Below, one piece after another: positions 47,478 to 58,634 of a DNA stretch of 64,000 nucleotides (the stretch's first letter is position 1; each line of letters opens with the position of its first letter). Source of the DNA: Petrosia ficiformis (taxonomy: Eukaryota > Porifera > Demospongiae > Haplosclerida > Petrosiidae). The translations under genes were made by a program, and so were the position numbers. The notes under the pieces were generated by a model. That model saw only the letters and a program-made list of their open reading frames with translations. It was not told the origin of the DNA and did no database searches. The stretch covers positions 5,582,501 through 5,646,500 of the forward strand of contig OX345643.1 of the NCBI GenBank assembly GCA_947044365.1, given 5' to 3'.

Positions 47478-50400
47478 ATGGTTCTACCTTTCTGCATCTT
47501 TTACCTATTTCTTTGCATCCAAGCTGAAGTGATCAATATCCAACCAACTTCCAAATCGTGTGAAGATATTCATGGTACAAGTACACGAAATGACACTTTA
47601 CAAGATGGACTAGATAATATATCATCTAATACTGTTTTGATACTTAGCCCAGGTTGTCATTATCTTAACAGGTTTACACCTGTAATGAGTAAAACCAACA
47701 TCAGTATTATTGGTGATGGCAACTCTTCAGATGATATTGTCATTACTTGTGAGAATGGAGTGGGAGTTGTATTTCTCAATGTAAGCCAGTTAGAGGTGAA
47801 AGGATTGACGTTTACACAATGTAATTTGACTGGTCAAAATCTCAATAAAACACTCAGCAATATCAAAGGTATGTCTGTCTTCAGTCTAGTGTTTGATATC
47901 CCAACATCTGTTGAAGTGACTTTACTAATTGCTAATTCCATTGATGTCACAATTGATAAAGTGTATATAAATGATACACATGGATATGGACTCATAGCAA
48001 TTAATGTGCTTGAAAGTTTTGTGATTACCTCAAGTGTCATTTCAAATAATTATAATCGTGATTGTTATTATGTTGACCCTAGCTATTACCATGGCATAGG
48101 AGGAGGAGCTATAATTTTATATCACGACACCAAGTTACCATCCACACATTCACGTTTAGCCATAACTAATACTTCTTTTTTATACAACTCAAATTGTGGC
48201 TATTCCACATTTTCAGAGATTTATGCTGCGTACACAGATTCCCTTTTCATAGACAATGCTCAGTATGTCATTGGAGGAGGAGGAGGACTAACCATATATC
48301 TTATTCATCATGGTTACGATGTGACACTAGATATTTCCAACTGCTACTTTCAGAATAACACAGCACGTTTTGGTGGAGCTATATATGTTGGTGTTTTCAT
48401 TGGTGTAAGTAATACAACCATTAGTATTGAGAATTCGACATTTCATCGCAATGGTCTATACCGGAGTAATATCTCAGATCCGGGTTTTACTACAACTGGA
48501 CAAGGCATAACAATAGTTACTGATATATCATTCCCTTCATCTAACAATTCCACAGTTCCTATTGGTGTGAACAACTATATCATCAGAAATTGTAACTTTA
48601 CTGAAAATGTAGCCTTTGCGGCAGCTGCTGTCTTGCTTTATTCTCGCTACATTACAATTACACCCAACTTGATCCCTAATACCTTACTCTTTGACAAATG
48701 TAAGTTCTCTAAAAACAAAGCCTACATTGGTTCTGCTGTGTACCTGTTTGAACAGAAGTACTCTGGTGTTCAACTAGGGTTAGATGTCATACTAAAGGAC
48801 ATAGAAGTATATGATAATGTGATATTAACTCGCACAGCAGGCTTATTAACTTCGTCTACATACGGTTATAATATCATTGAAATCTCGTCAATCCATGTAT
48901 CTTTATGTGGTATAACACGATTTGCTAACAACAATGGCACACCAATACATGCAAAATCCAGTGTCCTACGCATTGATGGTGAAGCATACTTCACAAACAA
49001 CACTGGTGCTTTAGGAGGAGCTTTGGGTCTAATAGCTGCATCATTCCTTATTATTAATAAAAACTCACATGTGAATTTCTTTCGTAATCAAGCATTCTAT
49101 TATGGAGGTGCTATCTACACTGAATATACAGGAAGTGAATATGCTGGCAACTATTTTGATTGCTATCTATTCTTTGATAAAATTGATTTGGAATGTACTC
49201 GTTTTAAAAACTGTATAGATCCTACGACACTCAATATCACAGTGAGCTTTAATCTCAACCAAGCTTCAACAGCTGATGTTGTTTATGGTTCTACTCTACA
49301 AACATGTCCATGGGTTGATAAACTCAGAACATCATGCAATAGTAGCTCTTCTGTGTATGACCTTCTTGGTGAATGTGGTATTTTTCAATACACTCAAAAT
49401 TTAAGTAGCCAATCGTTGGCTACACCACCTTATAGAATATCTACTAGTATTAATAGCAGCAGTCCACTGATGCCTGGTCAACAGTTGATGGTCACTATGA
49501 ATGCATATGACCGCTTTGAACAAATAGTACCTGATCCAATTACCTCTGATGTGATTGACAATCTTGCTGTTGGTGAAACAAAATCAGTACTAGGAGAAAG
49601 TGGCTACTGGTTTATCGATCGTCAGAAATTTCACAATGTCCCTGTTTCTATACGCTCTGAACATGAGCCAATGCAACAAGAAGAAATTGAGGTGGGGATA
49701 TTTTCAGTGACATCATCTACTGCACCAGCCTATATTAATGTCACTCTTCGAGAATGCTATCTAGGATTTGAATTTGATTACAATGGCTCACAAAATTACA
49801 AAACTTGTATTTGTACCCGATTGTTACAAAATCGTAGTGACATAAATTGTGATGCAGATACAGCAACCATTACTGTACCAAATGGTAAATGGGTGGGTTA
49901 TGTATCAGGCAATCATCTTGCTATTCACAGTTGTGTTTTTAATTATTGTAAAATTGGAGGTGCTAAAATAACAAATGGTGACTTTGATGTACAATGTAAT
50001 GAGGGGTTTGGGAGAGTCGGAGTTCTCTGTGGACAGTGTAGAGAAGGATACAGTATTCAATTTGGAACAAACAAATGTAGTAAATGCTCAAACTATACCA
50101 TCTTTTTTCTGATATATTTTGCATTGATGGGAGTTTCTTTAATTGGAACAATTGGCAGACTAGGAATTACAGTTGCTCATGGATTTCTAAACAGCATTCT
50201 GTTCTACAGTAATATCATCACACCCTATCAGTCATACTTAATATTAAATCCCTCTTACTACTCCATAATGTATCCAATTGTGATCCTCAATCTTGATATA
50301 GGTTTCCCTGTATGTTTCTACAATGGTATGACATCACTGGTGAGATCGTATCTCAATTTTGTGTTTCCTATATACTTGTGGATCCTTATGGGCATTTATA

Positions 50401-51335
50401 CTCTTTTGTTTCGATATCAATGGTGGCAAAGACGATGGACGAATACCAATCCTGCTCAAGTATTTGCAAGTGTAATGCTCATGAGTTTTACTTCAACACT
50501 ACGTGCATGTACTGCTGCTCTAAGTATTACACATTTAGACAATACAGACCATCCCTGGCGCTGGGCCATTGATCCATCAGTTGTGTATTTCAGTCCTGAA
50601 CATGCTCCACTGGGAGTATTAAGTATTATCATAATTTTAATCTACATTATTCCGGCTCCATTATTTCTACTCTTCCCTCCATTGACATTAAGAACACCAT
50701 GGGGAAAAAAATTTCTGCCAATTTACGATGCATTCTGGGCACCTTTCAGACCTGGTTATCAATTCTGGGTTGGTCTTCGACTGTTCCTTCGACTATTACC
50801 TTTCATATTTGCACTATATGTACCCAATCCATTAAATATTCTACTCCTGGGTATTTTTGCAGTATTCTATCTTCTTGTACACATCTACTTCAAACCATTT
50901 AAGGGAGAGGCACAGAATTTTCTGGACGTTTATCTAACACTGAATATAATATTACTGGCCATTGGGTCCCTGTACTTCTCTTTAAAAATTAATAATGCTC
51001 AGAGTGAAGACAGTGTGATGAATGATGAAAAGAACGAAATTGTGTACGTATCATTGGTTGTATTCCTTGTATATATAGCATTTCTATGTGTGTACATATA
51101 CCATTTGGTGCTGAAATATGAATGCTTACAAAACCGACTGAAGTCTTTGCAACATAAATTTCGAGCTCGCTTCTCAAAAAAGAAAGAAACTTCGATTATT
51201 CAAAGCACAGACAATTCTGGCAGTAGTGATTATAGTTTGACAGGGAATATTAATAGCATTCCTACACCACCTACTTTCTCTGAGCTCAGGGAACCACTTT
51301 TGGAGGATATCCCATATGATCAAAGAAAGACTTAA
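47478..51335 (+). CDS. Intronless beta-helix multi-pass membrane protein, copy 1
   Basis: One open frame of 1285 residues. A signal peptide (about 1-16, VLPFCIFYLFLCIQA) is followed by a Ser/Asn/Thr-rich ectodomain with many N-glycosylation sequons. Repeats of a parallel beta-helix follow: C-Y-F-Q-N-N-T-A-R-F-G-G-A-I near 290-302, F-T-N-N-T-G-A-L-G-G-A-L near 502-515, N-F-F-R-N-Q-A-F-Y-Y-G-G-A-I near 530-545, and G-G-G-A-I/G-G-G-G-L blocks near 204 and 264. This is the FxxN...GGA(I/L) pattern of chlamydial Pmp repeats. A second ectodomain spans about 620-835. A Cys-rich stalk follows (C-N-E-G-F near 840, C-G-Q-C-R-E-G-Y, C-S-K-C near 867), then 8-10 predicted helices (873-1212) including H-I-Y-F-K-P-F-K near 1135, and a tail of about 70 residues with P-L-L-E-D. 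Function unknown; receptor or channel-like roles are inference. Confidence 0.9.
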   Translation: MVLPFCIFYLFLCIQAEVINIQPTSKSCEDIHGTSTRNDTLQDGLDNISSNTVLILSPGCHYLNRFTPVMSKTNISIIGDGNSSDDIVITCENGVGVVFLNVSQLEVKGLTFTQCNLTGQNLNKTLSNIKGMSVFSLVFDIPTSVEVTLLIANSIDVTIDKVYINDTHGYGLIAINVLESFVITSSVISNNYNRDCYYVDPSYYHGIGGGAIILYHDTKLPSTHSRLAITNTSFLYNSNCGYSTFSEIYAAYTDSLFIDNAQYVIGGGGGLTIYLIHHGYDVTLDISNCYFQNNTARFGGAIYVGVFIGVSNTTISIENSTFHRNGLYRSNISDPGFTTTGQGITIVTDISFPSSNNSTVPIGVNNYIIRNCNFTENVAFAAAAVLLYSRYITITPNLIPNTLLFDKCKFSKNKAYIGSAVYLFEQKYSGVQLGLDVILKDIEVYDNVILTRTAGLLTSSTYGYNIIEISSIHVSLCGITRFANNNGTPIHAKSSVLRIDGEAYFTNNTGALGGALGLIAASFLIINKNSHVNFFRNQAFYYGGAIYTEYTGSEYAGNYFDCYLFFDKIDLECTRFKNCIDPTTLNITVSFNLNQASTADVVYGSTLQTCPWVDKLRTSCNSSSSVYDLLGECGIFQYTQNLSSQSLATPPYRISTSINSSSPLMPGQQLMVTMNAYDRFEQIVPDPITSDVIDNLAVGETKSVLGESGYWFIDRQKFHNVPVSIRSEHEPMQQEEIEVGIFSVTSSTAPAYINVTLRECYLGFEFDYNGSQNYKTCICTRLLQNRSDINCDADTATITVPNGKWVGYVSGNHLAIHSCVFNYCKIGGAKITNGDFDVQCNEGFGRVGVLCGQCREGYSIQFGTNKCSKCSNYTIFFLIYFALMGVSLIGTIGRLGITVAHGFLNSILFYSNIITPYQSYLILNPSYYSIMYPIVILNLDIGFPVCFYNGMTSLVRSYLNFVFPIYLWILMGIYTLLFRYQWWQRRWTNTNPAQVFASVMLMSFTSTLRACTAALSITHLDNTDHPWRWAIDPSVVYFSPEHAPLGVLSIIIILIYIIPAPLFLLFPPLTLRTPWGKKFLPIYDAFWAPFRPGYQFWVGLRLFLRLLPFIFALYVPNPLNILLLGIFAVFYLLVHIYFKPFKGEAQNFLDVYLTLNIILLAIGSLYFSLKINNAQSEDSVMNDEKNEIVYVSLVVFLVYIAFLCVYIYHLVLKYECLQNRLKSLQHKFRARFSKKKETSIIQSTDNSGSSDYSLTGNINSIPTPPTFSELREPLLEDIPYDQRKT

Positions 51336-52068
51336 CTGTGACTGTTATAACTATTAAATAAGTGAAGTGTTGTTAATTGTTTAAGTATATACTTTATTAT
51401 ACTAATGAGTGCTTATTTTTAATCATCTTTTATAATTTTTATAACATACAAACAAAATTTTACTAAATGCATGGGTTCAAAAGTTTTGAACGATTTTGTA
51501 AATGCTGAGATCGAGAAAGCCTTTCAAATATTCACCCATTTTTTCTCCATTGACGACTTGGCTATACAATGTTGAAAAAGAGACGACATGACACAAACTA
51601 AGTGCCTGGTAGACACTTTGTATGTAACACCAATAAATAGTAATTGCTGAAAAAAGAATTAACTGTAATTAAAAATGCATTTTTGTGTAATCATTGGCTA
51701 TACAATGAGATGGCGATGGCATGACATTTAATACAATGCTATACTGTATAATCAATACTACAACATTGTCTCGTTATTTTATTAAAACAACTCATAGCTG
51801 TATAGTATAGTTATTACTGCTATAAAGAAATATTTCCTTTTGAGAAGTGTGATAGTCCCATAATCTACATATTTGTATAAACTGCTATATCACATGTATA
51901 ATGTATGTCCATTCCTTGATTATATAATGCTATACTGTTGGTGCTATATACCTTGTTATTTAATAATTATTATATACAGGTGTGGAGTGCTTATACTCAC
52001 ATGATACATTTGTATAAACTATTGGTCATTCAGATAAATCCATATTAGGTAGTCAGAGAAGCCTGACA
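51336..52068. other. Spacer with decayed TAB1 3'-end echoes
   Basis: Follows copy 1. Two stretches (about 51538-51600 and 51705-51750) resemble the last coding segment of the TAB1-like gene (47170-47215). Both keep gctatacaatg followed by a gagacga-catgaca or gagatgg-catgacatttaat block, with stops and indels. The end (about 51940-52068) is the recurring promoter-like block. No open gene. Confidence 0.55.
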
Positions 52069-52478
52069 ATGGTTCTACCTTTCTCCTATTTCTTTGGGGT
52101 AAAAAATTTCTGCCAATTTACGATGCATTCTGGGCACCTTTCAGACCTGGTTATCAATTCTGGGTGGGTCGTCGACTGTTCTTACAACTACTACCTTTCA
52201 TATTTGTACTATGTGTACCCAATCCTTTAAATATTATACTCCTGCAGTATTCTATCTTCTTGTACACATCTACTTCAAATCATTTAAGGGAGAGGCACAG
52301 AATTTTCGGAAATATGAATGCTTACAAAACCGACTAAAGTCTTTTCAACATAAATTTCAAGCTCGTTTCTCAAAAAAGAAAGAAACTTTGAATATTCAAA
52401 GCACAGACAATTGTTGCAGTAATGATTATAGTTTGACAGGGAATATTAATAGCATTCCTACTTACTCTGAGCTCTAAA
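52069..52478 (+). pseudogene. Internally deleted relic of a beta-helix receptor gene
   Basis: Starts with the family's start context and first codons (ATGGTTCTACCTTTC), then jumps within about 40 bp to sequence matching the C-terminal membrane region of copy 1 (around 50697). Over 3 kb of coding sequence is missing. Two smaller deletions follow: one near 52240 in the H-I-Y-F region, and one near 52305 that removes a membrane segment. The tail then runs to T-Y-S-E-L and a stop. The first fusion is out of frame. It cannot make a receptor. It shows that the array once held another copy. Confidence 0.85.
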
Positions 52479-53610
52479 GTACATACTTTATTATACTAAT
52501 GAGTGCTTATTTTTTAATCATCTTTTATAATTTTTATAACATACAAACAAAATTTTACTAAATGCATGGCTTCAAAAGTTTTGAATGATTTCGTAAATAC
52601 TGAGATTGAGAAAGCCTTTTAATATTGACCCATTTTTACTCCATTGACAACTTGGGTATACAATGTTGAAAAAGAGACGACATGAACAAACTAAGTGCCC
52701 GGTAGACTCTTTATATGTAACACTAATTAATACTAAATGCTGAAAAAAGAATTAACTGTAATTAAAAATGCATTTTGTGTAATCATTGGCTATACAATGT
52801 CATAAATGAGATGGCATGACATTTAATGTAATGCTATACTGTATAATCAATACTACAACATTGTCTCATTATTTACAACTCAGTAGCTGTATGGTTATTA
52901 CTGCTATTTCCTTTAGAGAAGTGATATAGTCCCATAATCTACATATTTGCTATATCACATGTATAATATTATGTCCATTCTTTGATTATATACACTGCAA
53001 AAATAGAATTGTTATAATAACAAATGTATTCCGTTAGTGCAGTTTGTAAGGATTTAACAATTAGTTGGTTGTTCAAGATACATAAATCTAACGCCATAGC
53101 TACATTAAAATATGTAAAATATATATGTTCCAATTATAATCAATTTTAATGCCTAATATCTCATATTAGATGCACAAAGAAGGTTTGGAAACCTACAAGG
53201 ATTTAATTAAAATATTTATTCTGCTTCTTTGTATATCTATTAGACAGGACAAGGAAATTGGAATTGCAATTATTGGATTATAATTAGTACAAGTACATGT
53301 ATGTCACTATGCAGTCATAACAACCTACAGGACCAATTAAATTACAATTTCCACTATTCCTTGCCAATAAATTAGTTATTTTAACAATTTCATTTTTGGA
53401 CTGTAATGCTATACTGTTGATGCTACCTTATTATTTAATAATTATTATATACAGCCGTGGAGTGCTTATACTCACATGATACATTTGTATAAACTATTGA
53501 TTAAATCCATATTGGGTAGTTAGAGAAGCCTGACAATGGTTCTGATATTTAGCAGGAAATTTTTGTGATTAACTTCAAAACCTCAAGTTGAGTGTTAGAG
53601 AAGCCTGACA
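52479..53610. other. Spacer with TAB1 echoes, MITE and duplicated leader
   Basis: Echoes of the TAB1 3' end occur near 52635-52690 and 52785-52825. A 411-bp MITE fills 52993-53403, and the promoter-like block follows. The start context agaagcctgacaatggttct occurs twice: at about 53523-53543, where it runs into a stop within a few codons (atggttctgatatttag), and at the true start at 53611. Confidence 0.6.
52993..53403. mobile_element. 411-bp MITE, 2-bp TSD (TA), copy 2
   Basis: Same family as 18391-18804: starts cactgcaaaaatagaattg and ends with the inverted counterpart. It is flanked by TA (52991-52992 and 53404-53405). The spacer after copy 1 retains the uninterrupted form (gattatataatgctatac, about 51939-51956). 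It is duplicated together with the spacer at 58017-58427. Confidence 0.85.
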
Positions 53611-56600
53611 ATGGTTCTACCTTTCTGCATCCATTACCTATTTCTTTGCATCCAAGCTGAAGTGATCAATATCCAACCAACTTCCAAATCGTGTGAAGAT
53701 ACTCAATACCATGGAACAAGTACACGGAATGACACTTTACAAGATGGACTAGACAATATATCATCTAATACTGTTTTGATACTTAGCCCAGGTTGTCATT
53801 ATCTTAACAGGTTTACACCTGTAATGAGTAAGACCAACATCAGTATTATTGGTGATGGCAACTCTTCGGATGATATTGTCATTACTTGTGAGAATGGAGT
53901 GGGAGTTGTATTTCTCAATGTAAGCCAGTTAGATCTGAAAGGATTGACATTTATCCAATGTAATTTGACTGGTCAAAATCTCAATAAAACACTCAGCAAT
54001 ATCAAAGGTATGTCCGTCTTCAGTCTAGTGTTCGATATCCCAACATCTGTTGAAGTGACTTTACTAATTGCTAATTCCATTGATGTCACAATTGATAAAG
54101 TGTATATAAATGATACACATGGATATGGACTCATAGCAATTAATGTGCTTGAAAGTTTTGTGATTACCTCAAGTGTCATTTCAAACAATTATAATCGTGA
54201 TTGTTACTATGTTGACCCTAGCTATTACCATGGCATAGGAGGAGGAGCTATAATTTTATATCATGACACCAAGTTACCATCCACACATTCACGTTTAGCC
54301 ATAACTAATACTTCTTTTTTATACAACTCAAATTGTGGCTATTCCACATTTTCAGAGATTTATGCTGTGTACACAGATTCCCTTTTCTTAGACAATGCTC
54401 AGTATGTCATAGGAGGAGGAGGAGGACTAACCATATATCTTATTCATCATGGTTACAGTGTGACACTAGATATTTCCAACTGTTACTTTCAGAATAACAC
54501 AGCACGTTTTGGTGGAGCTATATATGTTGGTGTTTTCATTGGTGTTAGTAATACAACCATTAGTATTGAGAATTCGACATTTCATCGCAATGGTCTATCC
54601 CAGAGTAATATCTCAGATCCAGGTTTTAGTACAACTGGACAAGGCATAACAATAGTTACAGATATATCGTTCCCTTCATCTAACAATTCCACAGTACCTA
54701 TTGGTGTGAACAACTATATCATCAGAAACTGTAACTTTACTGAAAATGTAGCCTTTTCAGCAGCTGCTGTCTTGCTTTATTCTCGCTACATTACAATTAC
54801 ACCCAACTTGATCCCTAATACCTTACTCTTTGACAAATGTAAGTTCTCTAAAAACAAAGCCTACATTGGTTCAGCTGTATACCTGTTTGAACAGAAGTAC
54901 TCTGGTGTTCAACTAGGGGTAGTTGTCATACTAAAGGAAATAGAAGTATACGATAATATGATATTAACTCCTGCAGCAGGCTTATTAACTTCGTCTACAT
55001 ACGGTTTTAATATCATTGAAATCTCGTCGATCAATGTATCTTTATGTGGTATAACACAATTTACTAACAACGGTGGCACACCAATACACGCAAAATCCAG
55101 TGTCCTACGCATTGATGGTGAAGCATACTTCACAAACAACACTGGTGCTTTAGGAGGTGCTTTGGGTCTAATATCTGCATCATTCCTTATTATTAATAAA
55201 AACTCACATGTGAATTTCTTTCGTAATCAAGCATTCTATTATGGAGGTGCTATCTACACTGAATATACAGGAAGTGAATATGTTGGCAACTATTTTGATT
55301 GCTATCTATTCTTTGATAAAATTGATTTGGAATGTTCTCGTTTTAAAAACTGTATAGATCCTACGACACTCAATATCACAGTGAGCTTTAATCTCAACCA
55401 AGCTTCAACAGCTGATGTTGTTTATGGTTCTACTCTACAAACATGTCCATGGGTTGATAAACTTAGAACATCATGTAATAGTAGTTCTTCTGTGTATCAC
55501 CTTCTTGATGAATGTGGTATTTTTCAATTTACTCAAAATTTAACTACCCAATCGTTGGCTACACTGCCTTATAAAATATCTACTAGTATTAATAGCAGCA
55601 GTCCACTGATGCCTGGTCAACAGTTGATGGTCACTATGAATGCATATGACCACTTTGAACAAATAGTACCTGATGCAATTACCTCTGATGTGATTGACAA
55701 TCTTGCTGTTGGTGAAACAAAATCAGTACTAGGAGAAAGTGGCTACTGGTTTATTGATCGCCAGAAATTTCACGATGTCCCTGTTTCTATACGCTCTAAA
55801 TATGAGCCAATGCAACAAAAACAAATTAAAGTGGGGATATTTTCAGTGACATCATCTACTGCACCAGCCTATATCACTGTAAATATTCGAGAATGCTATC
55901 TAGGATTTGATTTTGATAACAATAGCTCACAGAATTACAAAACTTGTATTTGTACCCGATTGTTACAAAATCGTAGTGACATAAATTGTGATGCAGATAC
56001 AGCAACCATTACTGTACCAAATGGTAAATGGATGGGTACTGTATCAGGTAATCGTCTTGCTGTTCACAGTTGTATTTTTAATTATTGTAAAATTGGAGGG
56101 GCTAAAATAACAAATGGTGTTTTTGATGTACAATGTAATGAGGGGTTTAGTAGAGTCGGAGTTCTCTGTGGACAGTGTAGAGAAGGATACAGTATTCAAT
56201 TTGGAACAAACGAATGCAAAAAATGCTCAAACTATTATCTCTTTCTTCTAATATATTTTATTGTAGCGGGAGTTATTTTAATATGGATGATTGGTACATT
56301 AGGAATTACTGTTTCTCATGGATTTCTAAACAGCATGCTGTTCTATTGTAATATTGTTACACCATATCAGTCATACTTACTGTCTAATTCGTTTTACTAT
56401 CCCATAATGTATCCAATTGTGATCCTCAATCTTGATATGGGTTTCCCTGTATGTTTCTACAATGGTATGACATCGCTGGTTAGATCCTATCTCCATTTTG
56501 TGTTTCCTATATACCTGTGGATGCTTATGGGCATTTATACTCGTTTGAGTCGATATCAATGGTGGCAAAGACGATGGACGAATACCAATCCTGCTCAAGT

Positions 56601-57465
56601 ATTTGCAAGCGTAATGCTCATGAGTTTTACTTCAACACTACGTGCATGTACTGCTGCTCTAAGTATTATACGTTTAGACAATACAGACCATCCCTGGCGC
56701 TGGGCCATTGATCCATCAGTTGTGTATTTCAGTCCTGAACATGCTCCACTGGGAGTATTAAGTATTATCATAATTTTAATCTACATTATTCCGGCTCCAT
56801 TATTTCTACTCTTCCCTCCATTGACATTAAGAACAGCATGGGGAAGAAAATTTCTGCCAATTTACGATGCATTCTGGGCACCTTTCAGACCTGGTTATCA
56901 ATTCTGGATTGGTCTTCGACTGTTCCTACGACTATTACCTTTCATATTTGCACTGTATGTACCCAATCCATTAAATATTCTACTCCTGGGTATTTTTGCA
57001 GTATTCTATCTTCTTGTACACATCTACTTCAAACCATTTAAGAGAGAGGCACAGAATTTTCTGGACGTTTATCTAACACTGAATATAATACTACTGGCCA
57101 TTGGGTCCTTGTACTTCTCTTTAAAAATTAATAATGCTCAGAGTGAAGACAGTGTGATGAATGACGAAAAGTACGAAACTGTGTACATATCATTGGTTGT
57201 ATTCCTTGTATATATAGCATTCCTATGTGTGTACATATACCATTTGGTGCTGAAATATGAATACTTACAAAACCGACTAAAATCTTTGCAACATAAATTT
57301 CGAGCTCGCTTCTCAAAAAAGAAAGAAACTTCGAATATTCAAAGCACAGACAATTCTGGCAGTAGTGATTATAGTTTGACAGGGAATATTAATAGCATTC
57401 CTACTTACTCTGAGCTCAGGGAACCACTTTTGGAGGATATCCCATATGATCAAAGAAAGACTTAA
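53611..57465 (+). CDS. Intronless beta-helix multi-pass membrane protein, copy 2
   Basis: Open frame of 1284 residues, collinear with copy 1 at 47478-51335 and very similar to it. The signal peptide, Pmp-like G-G-A-I repeats, C-N-E-G-F/C-G-Q-C stalk, helices and tail are all present. Small indels distinguish it: Q-Y inserted near residue 32 and a shorter tail segment (P-T-Y-S-E-L against P-T-P-P-T-F-S-E-L). Differences concentrate in the stalk-to-helix-2 block (56212-56400: C-K-K-C-S-N-Y-Y-L-F-L-L... and L-L-S-N-S-F-Y-Y), which is much more diverged than the flanks. The upstream spacer carries a MITE. It is probably functional, since the frame is fully open. Confidence 0.9.
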   Translation: MVLPFCIHYLFLCIQAEVINIQPTSKSCEDTQYHGTSTRNDTLQDGLDNISSNTVLILSPGCHYLNRFTPVMSKTNISIIGDGNSSDDIVITCENGVGVVFLNVSQLDLKGLTFIQCNLTGQNLNKTLSNIKGMSVFSLVFDIPTSVEVTLLIANSIDVTIDKVYINDTHGYGLIAINVLESFVITSSVISNNYNRDCYYVDPSYYHGIGGGAIILYHDTKLPSTHSRLAITNTSFLYNSNCGYSTFSEIYAVYTDSLFLDNAQYVIGGGGGLTIYLIHHGYSVTLDISNCYFQNNTARFGGAIYVGVFIGVSNTTISIENSTFHRNGLSQSNISDPGFSTTGQGITIVTDISFPSSNNSTVPIGVNNYIIRNCNFTENVAFSAAAVLLYSRYITITPNLIPNTLLFDKCKFSKNKAYIGSAVYLFEQKYSGVQLGVVVILKEIEVYDNMILTPAAGLLTSSTYGFNIIEISSINVSLCGITQFTNNGGTPIHAKSSVLRIDGEAYFTNNTGALGGALGLISASFLIINKNSHVNFFRNQAFYYGGAIYTEYTGSEYVGNYFDCYLFFDKIDLECSRFKNCIDPTTLNITVSFNLNQASTADVVYGSTLQTCPWVDKLRTSCNSSSSVYHLLDECGIFQFTQNLTTQSLATLPYKISTSINSSSPLMPGQQLMVTMNAYDHFEQIVPDAITSDVIDNLAVGETKSVLGESGYWFIDRQKFHDVPVSIRSKYEPMQQKQIKVGIFSVTSSTAPAYITVNIRECYLGFDFDNNSSQNYKTCICTRLLQNRSDINCDADTATITVPNGKWMGTVSGNRLAVHSCIFNYCKIGGAKITNGVFDVQCNEGFSRVGVLCGQCREGYSIQFGTNECKKCSNYYLFLLIYFIVAGVILIWMIGTLGITVSHGFLNSMLFYCNIVTPYQSYLLSNSFYYPIMYPIVILNLDMGFPVCFYNGMTSLVRSYLHFVFPIYLWMLMGIYTRLSRYQWWQRRWTNTNPAQVFASVMLMSFTSTLRACTAALSIIRLDNTDHPWRWAIDPSVVYFSPEHAPLGVLSIIIILIYIIPAPLFLLFPPLTLRTAWGRKFLPIYDAFWAPFRPGYQFWIGLRLFLRLLPFIFALYVPNPLNILLLGIFAVFYLLVHIYFKPFKREAQNFLDVYLTLNIILLAIGSLYFSLKINNAQSEDSVMNDEKYETVYISLVVFLVYIAFLCVYIYHLVLKYEYLQNRLKSLQHKFRARFSKKKETSNIQSTDNSGSSDYSLTGNINSIPTYSELREPLLEDIPYDQRKT

Positions 57466-58634
57466 CTGTGACTGTTATAACTATTAAATAAGTGAAGTGT
57501 TGTTAATTGTTTAAGTATATAGTTTATTATACTAATGAGTGCTTATTTTTAATCATCTTTTATAATTTTTATAACATACAAAAATTTTACTAAATGCATG
57601 GGTTCAAAAGTTTTGAACGATTTCGTAAATACCGAGATTGAGAAAGCCTTTTAATATTGAACAACTTTTTCTCCATTGACAACTTGGCTATACAATGTTG
57701 AAAAAGAGACGACATGACCCAAACCAAGCGCCCAGTAGACTCTTTATATGTAACACTAATTAATACTAAATGCTGAAAAAAGAATTAACTGTAATTAAAA
57801 ATGCATTTTTGTGTAATATTGGCTATACAATGAGATGGCATGACATTTAATATAATGCTATACTGTATAATCAATACTACAACATTGTCTCATTATTTAC
57901 AACTCAGTAGCTGTATGGTTATTACTGCTATTTCCTTTAGAGAAGTGATATAGTCCCATAATCTACATATTTGCTATATCACATGTATAATATTATGTCC
58001 ATTCTTTGATTATATACACTGCAAAAATAGAATTGTTATAATAACAAATGTATTCCGTTAGTGCAGTTTGTAAGGATTTAACAATTAGTTGGTTGTTCAA
58101 GATACATAAATCTAACGCCATAGCTACATTAAAATATGTAAAATATATATGTTCCAATTATAATCAATTTTAATGCCTAATATCTCATATTAGATGCACA
58201 AAGAAGATTTGGAAACCTACAAGGATTTAATTAAAATATTTATTCTGCTTCTTTGTATATCTATTAGACAGGACAAGGAAATTGGAATTGCAATTATTGG
58301 ATTATAATTAGTACAAGTACATGTATGTCACTATGCAGTCATAACAACCTACAGGACCAATTAAATTACAATTTCCACTATTCCTTGCCAATAAATTAGT
58401 TATTTTAACAATTTCATTTTTGGACTGTAGTGCTATACTGTTGATGCTACCTTATTATTTAATAATTATTATATACAGCCGTGGAGTGCTTATACTCACA
58501 TGATACATTTGTATAAACTATTGATTAAATCCATATTGGGTAGTTAGAGAAGCCTGACAATGGTTCTGATATTTAGCAGGAAATTTTTGTGATTAACTTC
58601 AAAACCTCAAGTTGAGTGTTAGAGAAGCCTGACA
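57466..58634. other. Spacer between array copies 2 and 3
   Basis: Near-duplicate of 52479-53610: TAB1 echoes near 57670-57725 and 57820-57860, a MITE at 58017-58427, the promoter-like block, and the doubled leader (false start about 58561-58580, true start 58635). No gene. Confidence 0.65.
58017..58427. mobile_element. 411-bp MITE, 2-bp TSD (TA), copy 3
   Basis: Almost identical to 52993-53403 and at the same position relative to the gene. It arose by duplication of the array unit rather than by a new insertion. Confidence 0.85.

Noticed and set aside
48997..49175. Horizontal transfer of the array genes from Chlamydia-like bacteria
   Set aside because: Pmp-like repeats are short and degenerate and occur in many beta-helix proteins; the multi-TM half is not bacterial Pmp-like. 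The idea needs phylogeny and is not claimed.
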